Assembly (NCBI RefSeq): GCF_003583925.1
Contig: NZ_QYCN01000010.1
Location: 36,830-100,829, forward strand
From: Hymenobacter rubripertinctus
GTDB taxonomy: Bacteria; Bacteroidota; Bacteroidia; Cytophagales; Hymenobacteraceae
Direction of reading: 5' to 3'
Length of the DNA: 64,000 nucleotides
Below the pieces are notes generated by a model, which did not search any database, was not told the origin of the DNA, and saw only the letters and a program-made list of their open reading frames with translations. The translations under genes and the position numbers were made by a program. Shown piece after piece: positions 17,395 to 26,198 of this stretch (position 1 is its first letter; every line of letters starts with the position of its first letter).

Positions 17395-18321
17395 CTACCC
17401 CACCACCAGACTGGCCTTCTCCTTCGCTACCCCAATGGTGGCAATGGCCCCGGCGTTGAAGTGCAGAAAGTCGCTTTCTACCCCATCGGAGAAAATAACC
17501 CCGTTGGTGGGCATCATCGACTCCACCACCAGCGGCACGTTGGCCGTGAGTACCCCGGCCGTGAGGCCGCACTGGGTGCGCTGGCTCCGGAAGGCCTCGC
17601 GCACCACGAACAGCAGCTCCTCGGGGGCCAGCGCGGGGCGCGGCAGAGCGTCCTCGGCGGGGTCCAGAAATTCGGTCAGCCCGGCCGTCATGTTGAAAAT
17701 GGAGCTCAGCCAGCCCGTGGCCCCCGAGGCGGTGGAAACGATAATGCCCGACGAAGAATGGGTTTCGGTGGTGCGCTGATACGAAATCCGGTAGCGGGCC
17801 GACACGTGGGAGGCGGCCCCAATGAACAGGTCGTTGAAGGCCAGCAGGCGTTGGCCGTCCTGGAGGCGGGCTTCGGCCAGGGCGGCCTCGCGCACCCGGA
17901 ACTTGCCGGTCAGCACCCGTTCTACGGCAGGCCCGAAATTACGGGGCGTGAAGGGCAGCAGCACCCCGTCGTTGCGCTCCGGGTCGGGGTTGATGGCCAC
18001 AATCGGGATGCCACCCACGTACTTGGCCGTGTTGGCCACCAGCCCATCGGGGCCCACCACCACCACCAGCTGCTGGGGGTTGAACAAAAACGAGGGCAGG
18101 TAAGCCCGCTCCACGATTTTGTTCTTGATCAGGGCCGAAAGCTGGCGCTGGACCAGGGAAAATGAGGCTTGAAACCGCTCGTTTTCAGCCTCGTACTCGG
18201 CAAACTCCCCGCCCACGCTCTCGATGTAGAACCGCGCCTGGGCGGGGGTATTAAACCGCTCCACCAGCTGCTCCAGGCGGGTTTTGCCGCGCACCAGAAT
18301 GGCGTAGTCGCGCTGGCTCAT
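17395..18321 (-). CDS. NAD-kinase-like protein with altered nucleotide motif
   Basis: 308 residues with the NAD kinase/diacylglycerol-kinase-like fold. VVVVGPDGL (86-94) takes the place of the canonical GGDGT loop, FNDLFIG (162-168) matches the second motif, and SSGIIVSTASGATGW (190-204) resembles the TxTGSTAY substrate loop. The first ~80 residues are a family-specific extension with coiled-coil character. The changed GGDGT makes canonical NAD phosphorylation uncertain. Its start codon overlaps the stop codon of the SPFH gene (ATGA, 18318-18321), so the two proteins are translationally coupled. Confidence 0.75.
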   Translation of the reverse strand: MSQRDYAILVRGKTRLEQLVERFNTPAQARFYIESVGGEFAEYEAENERFQASFSLVQRQLSALIKNKIVERAYLPSFLFNPQQLVVVVGPDGLVANTAKYVGGIPIVAINPDPERNDGVLLPFTPRNFGPAVERVLTGKFRVREAALAEARLQDGQRLLAFNDLFIGAASHVSARYRISYQRTTETHSSSGIIVSTASGATGWLSSIFNMTAGLTEFLDPAEDALPRPALAPEELLFVVREAFRSQRTQCGLTAGVLTANVPLVVESMMPTNGVIFSDGVESDFLHFNAGAIATIGVAKEKASLVVG

Positions 18322-19418
18322 CGGCGGTTACCGGAGCGGTTGGGGGGCCGGCTGTCCACCGGAAAGTCGGGCCGGTCATCGGACCGGTTATCGGGGCGCT
18401 CGGAACGGGCGGGCGGGCTGGTCAGCAGCGAATCGAGCAGGTCGGGGGAGATGTTGAGGTTGCCGATTTTGCCCGCGTTTTCGGCCAGCTCCCGGAAGGC
18501 CAGCGCGATGTTGAACTTGGGGTCGGGGTTGTTGTTGAGGGCCACCAGCAGCTTCCAGTCCATGTTCTTGTAGGGTTGCAGGGTGGTTTCGAGCACGTAG
18601 CCCCGGGTTTCGGCTTCCTGGCGCTGGTTGGCCGTGGTTTGCTCCAGCAGCAGCTTGCGCTGCTCCTCCACGGCAATATCGGCCTGCACCTGCATTTCGC
18701 GCAGCTTGCGGGTGCTGGTGGCCCGCTGCATCTCGCCCTCCATCTTCTTCTCGGCAATCTGCTTGTTCTTCTCCTCCACCGCAATGTCGGTGTTCAGCTC
18801 GCTCTCCTTGATTTTGCGCTCCTGTTCCACGGCGAAGTTGCGGCGCTCAAAAATGGCCTGGTCGGCTTCCTGCTGAATTTTTTCGCGGGTTTCGGTTTCC
18901 AGGGCCCGGCCCATTTCGGGCGTGGCCTTCACGGCCAGCACGTTCACGGCCAGCACCTCAATGCCCAGCAGCCCGATGGCCTTGGAAGCAGCCAGCCCCT
19001 CGGCAATGTTCAGCTCCACGGCCTTGGCCGAGCGCATCACGTCCTTCAAGCCCAGGCTCTGCACGAAGGTGGACGTGGCGGTCTGGGCCTCGTTGATGAT
19101 GCGCTGGTGCAGTTTTTCCAGCTCATTTTTCTTGTAGATGCCCCGGCTGTCGACCGTAAAGTCGAGCTGGTCGGCCAGCTGGCGCGGGTCGCCGGCCTTG
19201 TAGGTTATCTGGCCCTGGATGGAAACGGTCTGGTAGTTGGCCGTAGTTTCGTTGAAGATGAAGGGCAAATCGTTGCTGCCCATCGGAATGGCCACAATGG
19301 AGCTGTTGGGCCCGAAATAGTAGAACGACAGGCCCCGCCCCTCCTTCTGCACCCGCCCGTTTTTGTAGTGGATGACGTAAGTCATCGAATCGAACTGACT
19401 GTGGTTGATTCCGAACAT
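18318..19418 (-). CDS. SPFH/Band 7 domain protein
   Basis: 366 residues from the chosen start MFGINHSQFDSM. An N-terminal beta-rich SPFH domain (through about residue 190, including KAVELNIAEGLAASKAIGL and ALETETREKI) is followed by a long charged coiled coil (DIAVEEKNKQIAEKKMEGEM) and a C-terminal tail rich in Arg, Pro, Asp and Ser (RSERPDNRSDDRPD). There is no obvious N-terminal membrane helix, so membrane attachment would be peripheral. A TACTTTTA box at about 19449-19456 on the minus strand is a possible -7 element. It probably scaffolds or regulates the NAD-kinase-like protein encoded by the overlapping next gene. Confidence 0.83.
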   Translation of the reverse strand: MFGINHSQFDSMTYVIHYKNGRVQKEGRGLSFYYFGPNSSIVAIPMGSNDLPFIFNETTANYQTVSIQGQITYKAGDPRQLADQLDFTVDSRGIYKKNELEKLHQRIINEAQTATSTFVQSLGLKDVMRSAKAVELNIAEGLAASKAIGLLGIEVLAVNVLAVKATPEMGRALETETREKIQQEADQAIFERRNFAVEQERKIKESELNTDIAVEEKNKQIAEKKMEGEMQRATSTRKLREMQVQADIAVEEQRKLLLEQTTANQRQEAETRGYVLETTLQPYKNMDWKLLVALNNNPDPKFNIALAFRELAENAGKIGNLNISPDLLDSLLTSPPARSERPDNRSDDRPDFPVDSRPPNRSGNRR

Positions 19419-19494
19419 AGCGGGCTGCTGAAGAGGTTGACTTGGCGGTAAAAGTATTGATAGTTGCGAATATGAGCCGGACACCGCTTATTCT

Positions 19495-19583
19495 GTCATC
19501 CTGAGCGGAGCGAAAAACCTTGCCCCAGTCGGGCCATCAGCTCTTTCAGGCGTGATAAGGCCCTTCGCTCCGCTCCGGATGAC
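19495..19583. repeat. REP-like inverted repeat (arms 19495-19514, 19564-19583)
   Basis: The arms contain GTCATCCTGAGCGGAGCGAA and a near-perfect complement (TTCGCTCCGCTCCGGATGAC). Related arms with AGCGAAG/CTTCGCT cores occur at 27597-27721 and 30253-30362, marking a dispersed repeat family. It lies between divergent genes. Confidence 0.75.
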
Positions 19584-19647
19584 GGGCGGCGCGCAACTAT
19601 TGCCCGTAAACCCTGAACTTCGGCCCGCAAACCCAGTAACTCCGCCC

Positions 19648-20571
19648 ATGTCCGCTCCCGCCTCCTTCCGTACCATCGACCCCGCCCAGCTCACGCCCGC
19701 CCAGCTCCACCCCTTCATGGTGGGCGCCATTGCCCCGCGCCCCGTGGCCTTCGCCAGCACCATTGCCGCCGACGGCAGCGTGAACCTGAGCCCCTATAGC
19801 TTCTTCAACTGCTTCGGCTCCAACCCGCCCATCCTGGTGTTTTCGCCTGCCAACCGCGTCCGCGACAACTCCCAGAAACACACCCTGCAAAACGTGCGCG
19901 AGGTACCCGAAGTCGTCATCCACATCTGCGACTACGCCATGGTGGAGCAGATGTCGCTATCAAGCACCGAGTACGAGAAGGGTGTAAACGAGTTCGTGAA
20001 GGCCGGTTTCACCGAGCTGCCCAGCCAGAAGGTGCGCCCGCCCCGGGTGCTGGAGGCCCCGGCGGCCTTCGAGTGCGTGGTGGAGCAGGTGATTGAGCTG
20101 GGCCAGAACAACGGGGCTGGCAACCTCATTATCTGCCGGGTCGTGATGGCCCACTTCCGCGAAGACATCGTGCTGCCCAGCGGCACCGGCATCGACCCGT
20201 TCAAGCTCGACGCCATTGCCCGCCTCGGCGGCGACTGGTACTGCCGGGCCTCGGGCAGCAGCCTGTTCGAGGTACCCAAGCCCAACCGCAACCTGGGCAT
20301 CGGCATCGACCAGCTCCCCGAGTTTATCCGCACCTCCGACGTGCTGACGGGCAACAACCTGGGCCGCCTAGCCAACATCGAAGCCCAGTCCATCCCTACC
20401 ACCGAGGAAATAGCCGCCTTCCGCCAGGAGCCGCTGGTGAGCTACACCCTGAGCCAGCACCACGGCTCCCCCACCCGCCAGCGCGAGGAACTGATGCTGC
20501 TGGGCCAGAAGCTACTGGAAGAAGGCCGCCTGCTCGACGCCTGGAAAACGCTGCTGCTGGCGGCGGAGTAG
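19648..20571 (+). CDS. Flavin reductase-like FMN-binding protein
   Basis: 307 residues of the flavin reductase-like (split-barrel FMN-binding) family. The typical early block is HPFMVGAIAPRPVAFASTIA, then SYFNC-like SFFNCFGSNPPILVFSPA and the RDNSQKHTL segment. It probably binds FMN and uses NAD(P)H, but the substrate or partner monooxygenase cannot be told from sequence. The start is set at MSAPASFRTIDP; the in-frame upstream part runs into the REP-like repeat and is implausible as protein. It ends ~40 nt before a 40-bp perfect palindrome. Confidence 0.85.
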   Translation: MSAPASFRTIDPAQLTPAQLHPFMVGAIAPRPVAFASTIAADGSVNLSPYSFFNCFGSNPPILVFSPANRVRDNSQKHTLQNVREVPEVVIHICDYAMVEQMSLSSTEYEKGVNEFVKAGFTELPSQKVRPPRVLEAPAAFECVVEQVIELGQNNGAGNLIICRVVMAHFREDIVLPSGTGIDPFKLDAIARLGGDWYCRASGSSLFEVPKPNRNLGIGIDQLPEFIRTSDVLTGNNLGRLANIEAQSIPTTEEIAAFRQEPLVSYTLSQHHGSPTRQREELMLLGQKLLEEGRLLDAWKTLLLAAE

Positions 20572-20610
20572 TTTTACCTGCTTTCGAACTGCTACCTGTA
20601 TTTGCCAGGA

Positions 20611-20695
20611 TTAGCACTCCGCAAGTTCAGATTAGGTAGGTTATTTTTTTGGCGTAAAAAAATAACCTACCTAATCTGAACTTGCGGAGTGCTAA
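20611..20695. terminator. Perfect 40-bp palindromic bidirectional terminator
   Basis: Two 40-nt arms (20611-20650 and 20656-20695) are exact inverted copies separated by a 5-nt loop (GGCGT). The arm tops are seven T and seven A residues, so both strands carry a run of T next to the loop. It lies between two convergent genes. The length is far beyond a normal rho-independent stem. Confidence 0.9.
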
Positions 20696-20768
20696 AAGCT
20701 GATTCTAGTCCGGTTCTTAGGTTTATCCTACCCCACAAACCTAAAGGCAACTTGGGTTAGATAGTACT

Positions 20769-21308
20769 CTACCGCACGGCCTGGGCGCGCTCCTTGCGGC
20801 TACCAATGGGCAGCAGGCGGAAATACTTGGTTTTCAGTTTGCGCGTCAGGTACGGCGGCAGCGGCTGGCCTTCCTGGTAGGCCACTACCACCCGCCGGTA
20901 CTGCCCGGGGCCGAAGCGGCTCAGCCGGTACGCACCGTAGCCCGTCATCAGGGCGCCCACCACGATGTCCTGACTGGCCTGCTGGTCGAGGTCCTCGTAG
21001 AAGTCCTGCACGTATTCCGGCTGGTTTTTTCGTTTGGAAGCCTTCGCTACTACCTTCTTCACCGCTCCTTCCACCAAAATACCCGTGCCGGCCTGTAGCC
21101 AGCCCCGCGTAGCCTTGGAGCGCTGCATGAACAGGTGCTGCACGGCCCGCAGCGTATCGGAACGGTCGTAGCGCAGGCTGCTGAGGTCGGAGTGCGGAAT
21201 GGCGGCCGGGGCGGCGGTTTGCACCACGGCCAGCGTCTGGGCGGTGGCGGCCGGCAAGGCCCCGACCGTAGTCAGCAAGCCGAGGATAACAACGGGAAAT
21301 GCGCGCAT
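20769..21308 (-). CDS. Secreted hypothetical protein
   Basis: 179 residues from MRAFPVVILGLLTTVGALPA, a signal peptide ending ATAQ. The mature part contains a basic helix (EGAVKKVVAKASKRKN), a small Gly/Ala segment (QDIVVGALMTGYGAYRLSRFG) that could be a re-entrant or short membrane helix, and a basic C-terminus. No family recognised. Transcription converges on the 40-bp palindrome. Confidence 0.68.
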   Translation of the reverse strand: MRAFPVVILGLLTTVGALPAATAQTLAVVQTAAPAAIPHSDLSSLRYDRSDTLRAVQHLFMQRSKATRGWLQAGTGILVEGAVKKVVAKASKRKNQPEYVQDFYEDLDQQASQDIVVGALMTGYGAYRLSRFGPGQYRRVVVAYQEGQPLPPYLTRKLKTKYFRLLPIGSRKERAQAVR

Positions 21309-21485
21309 AGCAAATCGGATATAATTCAAGCGCAAGGAGCCAATAAATATCCAGCCGGTTGCAACTCAACCGCACATTTTTTTTATAGCAATCAGTCAGC
21401 TTTGGTCGGGTAAGAGCGAAGCGCTGCTTCGCTCTACAGACCTCATCATCTGCGACACCCGTTTCATCTGCAACATCTGTGCTTC

Positions 21486-22721
21486 TTAGTTGCGCACGGC
21501 AATCATCAGGGCCAGTTCCTTGTAGCGCATGTTGAAGCGGCGGGCGATGCTGGCGTTGGTCAGGGAGCCTTTGTACACGTACACGCCGGACCGGAAATGC
21601 TCGTTGGTGAACAGCACCTCGTTCACGCCGCCATGCTGGCTGATTTCTTGGAGAATGGGCGTGAAAATATTGCTCAGCGCGTTGGTGGCCGTGCGCGGCA
21701 CCCGCGAGGCAATGTTGGGTACGCAGTAGTGAATCACGTCGTACTTGCGGAACACGGGCTTGGCGTGGCTGGTCATTTCGCTGGTGGCGAAGCAGCCGCC
21801 CTGGTCGATGCTCACGTCGATAATCACGGAGCCGGGCGACATCTGCGACACGGCTTCCTCCGACACCATGAACGGAATGCGGCCTTCCTCCGGGTTGAGG
21901 GCGCCGATGACCACATCGGCGCGGCGGATTTGCTGGTTGAGGGCAAACGTGTCGAGGGTGCTGGTGTAGAGCTGGGGCTGGCCCAGGTTCTGCTTGAGGC
22001 GGCGTAGTTTGTAGAGGTGGTTGTCGAACACCTTCACCTCGGCCCCCAGCCCGATGGCGGCGCGGGCGGTGTACTCGGCCACCGTACCGGCCCCCAGAAT
22101 AACGACCTGGGAAGGCGGCACGCCCGTAATGCCGCCCAGGATGATGCCCTTGCCCTCGTCGCCGGCGCGGGCCGCCAGGTACTCGGCGGCCACCAGCATC
22201 ACGGTGGAGCCCGCAATTTCGGACATGGCCCTTACTACCGGCCGGGCTCCGCTGGGGTCCTTAATGAGTTCGAAGCTGATGGCGTTGATTTTCTTGCGCA
22301 GCAGGGCCGTGATGTAGTCGCCGGTGAGGGAGCCGAATTGCAGGGCCGAAATCAGCGTCTGGCCATTGCGCAGAAACTCCATCTCATCGTAGGTGGCGGG
22401 GGCCACTTTCAGGATAATATCGGCCTCGAATACCTCTTTCTGGGAGTAGGCAATGGTGGCGCCGGCCTCGGAGTAGTCGTGGTCGGAGTATTTACTGGGC
22501 TCGCCGGCCCCGCTTTCGAGCAGAATTTCGTGGCCGCTTTCCACCAAGTGCTTCACGGCCTCGGGCGTGAGACAGATGCGGTTTTCCTGGAGCGACGTTT
22601 CCCGGGGCAGCCCAATGAACAGCTTGCGCTTGCGCGTTTCCACGGCCAGCATCGATTCCTGGGTGAAGTAGGCGCGGCTGGCGGCCAACGACTCAAATCC
22701 GGAGGGTACTGCTTCGGGCAT
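21486..22721 (-). CDS. ald: Alanine dehydrogenase
   Basis: About 411 residues of the alanine dehydrogenase/transhydrogenase-alpha family, converting alanine and pyruvate with NAD. The N-terminal substrate domain has GLPRETSLQENRICLTPEAV and QTLISALQFG; the Rossmann motif is VVILGAGTVAEYTARAA; downstream are VIIDVSIDQGGC and the Bacteroidota-typical TATNALSNIFTP. A GTG codon directly precedes the chosen ATG. A 7-mer repeat begins 10 nt upstream of the start, and the gene follows tsaE on the same strand. Confidence 0.9.
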   Translation of the reverse strand: MPEAVPSGFESLAASRAYFTQESMLAVETRKRKLFIGLPRETSLQENRICLTPEAVKHLVESGHEILLESGAGEPSKYSDHDYSEAGATIAYSQKEVFEADIILKVAPATYDEMEFLRNGQTLISALQFGSLTGDYITALLRKKINAISFELIKDPSGARPVVRAMSEIAGSTVMLVAAEYLAARAGDEGKGIILGGITGVPPSQVVILGAGTVAEYTARAAIGLGAEVKVFDNHLYKLRRLKQNLGQPQLYTSTLDTFALNQQIRRADVVIGALNPEEGRIPFMVSEEAVSQMSPGSVIIDVSIDQGGCFATSEMTSHAKPVFRKYDVIHYCVPNIASRVPRTATNALSNIFTPILQEISQHGGVNEVLFTNEHFRSGVYVYKGSLTNASIARRFNMRYKELALMIAVRN

Positions 22722-22730
22722 CACTTTTTA

Positions 22731-22901
22731 ATTATGAAGTATGAAGTATGAAGTATGAATTTCGTTCGGCGGGTAGAACGGCTTGTTCATGAATTCTAAT
22801 TCACAATCGGGGTTTGGGGCAGGCTTTCAGAAAAAACGAATTCATAATTCATAATTCATAATTCATAATTCATAATTCATAATTCATACTTCATAATCGC
22901 C
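22731..22901. repeat. Intergenic inverted arrays of GAAGTAT / AATTCAT 7-mers
   Basis: A left array of GAAGTAT units (22731-22760) and a longer right array of about eight AATTCAT/AATTATG units (22835-22901) are complementary and enclose ~75 bp. The right array encodes the last residues (MKYEL) and stop of TsaE; the left begins 10 nt before the ald start. The whole tsaE-ald gap is therefore one large hairpin. Confidence 0.85.
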
Positions 22902-23305
22902 AATTCCCTCGAAGAGGGGCCGGTGACGGTGAGCGTGAGGAGCAGGCAGTCGGGAGGCAGCAGGGCGTCAATACGGCTGGGCCACTCAACCAGGCAAAGA
23001 TAGCCAGAATCGAAGTACTCCTGAACCCCGATATCCTCGGCTTCGCGGGGGGCGTTGAGGCGGTAGAAATCGAAGTGGTAAATGGGCTCGTCGCGGGCCG
23101 TGCGGTACTCGTTGACGAGGGCAAACGTGGGGCTGCTGACTTCCTCGGCTACGCCCAGCTCCCGGCACAGGGCCTTGATGAAAGTGGTTTTACCGGCGCC
23201 CATCTCGCCTTCGAAGCAAATAATGGAATGCCCGTCAATGGCGGCCCGCACCTGGGCGGCCACGGCGGGCAAAGCGGCTAAATCGGGGATGGAGAACGTG
23301 AGCAT
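22877..23305 (-). CDS. tsaE: tRNA threonylcarbamoyladenosine biosynthesis ATPase TsaE
   Basis: 142-residue P-loop protein of the t6A pathway, which modifies A37 of ANN-decoding tRNAs together with TsaB and TsaD. Walker A GEMGAGKTT is at residues 33-41. The family motifs SSPTFALVNEY, IYHFDFYRL and the late CLVEWPSRI are all present. The final MKYEL and the stop codon come from tandem 7-mers, so the C-terminus has been extended or replaced by repeat sequence. Confidence 0.93.
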   Translation of the reverse strand: MLTFSIPDLAALPAVAAQVRAAIDGHSIICFEGEMGAGKTTFIKALCRELGVAEEVSSPTFALVNEYRTARDEPIYHFDFYRLNAPREAEDIGVQEYFDSGYLCLVEWPSRIDALLPPDCLLLTLTVTGPSSRELAIMKYEL

Positions 23306-23497
23306 GAGCGGAAGCGGCCGGAACCGGCATGAGGGAGCCGCAAGTTTACGAAGCCTGCCGTTGCCAAACCGCTTCCGGCCCGACAGGGAAGACCAAATAT
23401 ATAACGGCCGTGATACTTCTGTAAAATCCGACAGGTTCCTTTGTGGAGCACCGCTTTCCTTTTCCCCTATGGCTATGCAAAAGCTTTTCCTACTGCC

Positions 23498-24366
23498 ATG
23501 AGGGTCCGTTTCGCCCCCGCCCGCTCCCTGGCCGCCCTGACGGGGCTGGCCCTATTGCTGGCCGCCGAAAGCCGGACGGGCGGGGGCTGGACCCGCGCCC
23601 AGGGCGGGGGCTAGACCAAACTTGGGCTCACCACCGCCAACACCCGCCGGTTTCACCTCCTCAACGGCGACACCATTGAAACGGCCCGGTTCCGGCAGCT
23701 GGTGCTGGGCCTCTACGGCGAATACGGCCTCCCCGACCGCTGGGAGCTGGTGCTAACGCACCCGTATTCCGGCAGGCCGCCTACGCCACCACCACGCCCG
23801 CCCGGGGTATCGGCGACGTGCAGGTGGGCGTGCGCTACGGGGTGCTGAAAGGTGCCTGGTCCCTGGCCCTGGGCCGGGCCTTAGACCTGCCCACCGGCGA
23901 CAAAAACCGGCGGGGCTTCGGCTACCAGGACCCCGTCATTTTCATCTCCCTGCCCACCGGCGACGGGGAGTGGAACGTGTGGGGTAGGGCGGCGCTTTCG
24001 CACAGTTTCGCGCCCCGCCTGCCCGCCTACGTTACCTTCGACGCGGGCTACAACCAGCGCACCCAGGGCTTCACCAGCCAGTACACCTACGGGGCCGAGG
24101 TGGGCTACCAGGTGGGCTACCAGGTAGGCAAAGCCTGGCTCACGGCTTCGGTCCGCCCGCTGGCCAACGTGCACCAGCCCAACACCGAAAAGTTCGGGGC
24201 CATTGGGCTGGGCGAGGGCGTGGCCTACTCCTCGGCCGCGCTGGGCCTCAATTACGCCGTAACCAAACACTGGTGGGCCACGGCCAACGTGGCGGCGGGC
24301 TTCGGCCGCCTGCGCAACGTGTACTCGGGCCTGCAACCTACCCTGGGTGTGGCGTTTGAGTGGTAG
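23498..24366 (+). pseudogene. Decayed outer-membrane beta-barrel protein gene
   Basis: From ATG 23498 the frame encodes a signal-like N-terminus (LAALTGLALLLAAES), then meets an in-frame TAG at 23612-23614 within a Gly-rich segment. Reading on in the same frame gives a credible barrel protein (TKLGLTTANTRRF, LVLGLYGEYGLPDRWELVL) until about 23767. There the sensible frame shifts to that of the intact 3' part (DVQVGVRYGVLKGAWSLALG to LGVAFEW). Loss of one T in TATTCCGG (expected TATTTCCGG) would explain it. One nonsense change and one deletion indicate a recent pseudogene. The C-terminal aromatic ending is typical of barrels. Confidence 0.8.
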
Positions 24367-24573
24367 GGTTTCGTTGTTCGTTTCTGGTTGTTCGTTTTTC
24401 GGGCAGCAAGCAGTCAGGGAGGTAGGCGCTACAGAAGTAAGTCCTTCCGCCGGGAAACGCCCCGGTGAGCCGGTTATCGTTTCCCGGCGGAAGGACTTTC
24501 TGTTTAAAATAGCGTTCTTCCGGCCTGAAAGACGAACCACGAGCAACGGGCAACCAAAAACGAATAACGGGAT
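24367..24573. repeat. Nested intergenic inverted repeats with hairpin core
   Basis: Outer 7-mer arrays (about 24368-24405, CGTTGTT-like; about 24529-24573, AAAACGA-like) flank a perfect 20-bp inverted repeat (24439-24458/24479-24498) with a 20-nt loop. The core is terminator-like and is followed by TCTGTTT. The element spans from the stop of the decayed barrel gene to 15 nt before the next ATG. Confidence 0.75.
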
Positions 24574-24587
24574 TTTACTCTACCAGC

Positions 24588-25844
24588 ATGCAAGTTTCGC
24601 GAATGGCCGGCAGCCTGATTGGCTCCGAAATCATCAAAATCGGCAACGAGGTAAACGACATGATCCGCAAGGGGGAGCAGATCTGTAACCTCACCATCGG
24701 CGACTTCGACCCGACCATTTATCCCATTCCGGCCGAGTTGAAGGATGAAATAACCCGTGCCTACGAGGCGGGCCAGACCAACTACCCGCCCGCCAACGGC
24801 ATGGCCGCCCTGCGCGAAGCCGCCGCCGCTTTCACCCGGAGCCGGCTGGGCCTGGAGTACTCGGCCGCCGATTTCCTGGTGGCCGGCGGCTCCCGGCCCC
24901 TCATCTACGCCACCTACCTGGCCCTCATCGACCCCGGCGATAAAGTGGTGTTTCCGGTGCCAAGCTGGAACAACAACCACTACTGCCACCTTTCGGGGGC
25001 CGAAGCCGTAATGGTGGAAACCCGGCCCGAAAACAACTTCATGCCCACCGCCGAGGAGCTGGCCCCCCACCTGGCGGGGGCTACTATGCTGGCCCTGTGC
25101 TCCCCCCTGAACCCCACCGGCACCGTATTCAGCCGCGAGGATCTGGAAGCCATCTGCGACCTGGTGCTGGCCGAGAATGAGCGCCGGGAGCCCGGCGAAA
25201 AGCCGCTGTACCTACTCTACGACCAGATTTACTGGCTGCTCACCTTCGGCGAAACCGCCCACTACGACCCGGTGAACCTGCGCCCCGCCCTGCGCGACTA
25301 CACCATCTACATCGATGGCATCTCGAAGTGCCTGGCCGCTACCGGCGTGCGTGTGGGTTACGCCTTCGGGCCGGCTCCGGTAATTGACAAGATGAAGGCC
25401 ATTCTGGGCCACGTGGGGGCCTGGGCGCCCAAGGCCGAGCAGGTGGCCGTGGCCCACTACCTGCCCGCCACCACCGCCGTAGACCGCTACCTGAGTACGT
25501 TCAAGCACAACATCCAGCGCAGCCTCGACACCCTGCACGAAGGCCTGCAAACCATGAAAAGCGCCGGCCTACCCGTCGATTCCATGGTGCCGATGGGCGC
25601 TATCTACCTCACGGCCAGGCTGGATGTACTGGGCCGCACTACGCCCGCCGGACAGGTGCTCACCTCCACCAAGGAGCTGACGTCCTACCTCATCAGCGAA
25701 GCGCGCCTGGCCCTGGTGCCGTTCAGCGCCTTCGGTACTGATGACACGGCCCCCTGGTTCCGCATGTCGGTGGGCGGGGCTTCCCTGGAGGCCATTGAGG
25801 CCGCCCTGCCCCGCCTGCAATCGGCGCTGGAAGCGTTGCGGTAG
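24588..25844 (+). CDS. Class I/II PLP-dependent aminotransferase
   Basis: 418-residue fold-type I aminotransferase. The cofactor Lys is K247 in DGISKCLAATGVRVGY; YDQIYW (211-216) supplies the pyridine-N Asp and Tyr; SPLNPTGTVFS and the late WFRMSVG Arg bind substrate carboxylate. It resembles aspartate/aromatic aminotransferases of Bacteroidota, but the exact amino acid cannot be set from sequence. The start is the ATG of MQVSRMAGSLIGSEI, 15 nt beyond the upstream repeat. It ends before a compact hairpin. Confidence 0.88.
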   Translation: MQVSRMAGSLIGSEIIKIGNEVNDMIRKGEQICNLTIGDFDPTIYPIPAELKDEITRAYEAGQTNYPPANGMAALREAAAAFTRSRLGLEYSAADFLVAGGSRPLIYATYLALIDPGDKVVFPVPSWNNNHYCHLSGAEAVMVETRPENNFMPTAEELAPHLAGATMLALCSPLNPTGTVFSREDLEAICDLVLAENERREPGEKPLYLLYDQIYWLLTFGETAHYDPVNLRPALRDYTIYIDGISKCLAATGVRVGYAFGPAPVIDKMKAILGHVGAWAPKAEQVAVAHYLPATTAVDRYLSTFKHNIQRSLDTLHEGLQTMKSAGLPVDSMVPMGAIYLTARLDVLGRTTPAGQVLTSTKELTSYLISEARLALVPFSAFGTDDTAPWFRMSVGGASLEAIEAALPRLQSALEALR

Positions 25845-25866
25845 GCTTCTATCGACTTCACAAGAT

Positions 25867-25902
25867 CAGAAGAGCCGTTCTCGATGAGAGCGGCTCTTCT
25901 GC
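25867..25902 (+). terminator. Hairpin terminator after the aminotransferase gene
   Basis: A 16-bp stem with one mismatch (CAGAAGAGCCGTTCTC against its complement) and a 4-nt loop lies 22 nt past the stop codon. A T-containing stretch (GCATTTC) follows. Confidence 0.75.
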
Positions 25903-26198
25903 ATTTCACCCCTATAGTTTCACTTTCAGCAGCATTATTTCTCAATCTGATACGGTCGTCCTGCCGGACGAAAACAGCTATTCATTCTATGAAAGACTGT
26001 TTGGAGCCGTTAAAAGCCCATTCATGTTATTATTTTAATTATTGCTTTATTCATAATTTTCATTATCCTATATTTAACATACGCAGAGCCAGCAGCACCT
26101 AATCAGCGGAGCCTTACACTGGTTGGCACTCCGACTGCGCTGGCAAGCCTCCCTCCTGCTGAAGAATGGGCCGGCGAGTTTCCCAAGCCTGATTTGCC
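25903..26198. other. AT-rich gap upstream of the bEBP-type regulator
   Basis: No gene seen. Positions about 26010-26085 are markedly AT-rich, with stretches such as TTATTTTAATTATTGC, unlike the surrounding GC-rich sequence. It probably holds the regulator promoter, but no exact -7 or -24/-12 box was identified. Confidence 0.5.

Noticed and set aside
22835..22901. Possible CRISPR-like array
   Set aside because: The repeats are contiguous 7-mers without spacers, so this is a simple tandem array, not CRISPR.
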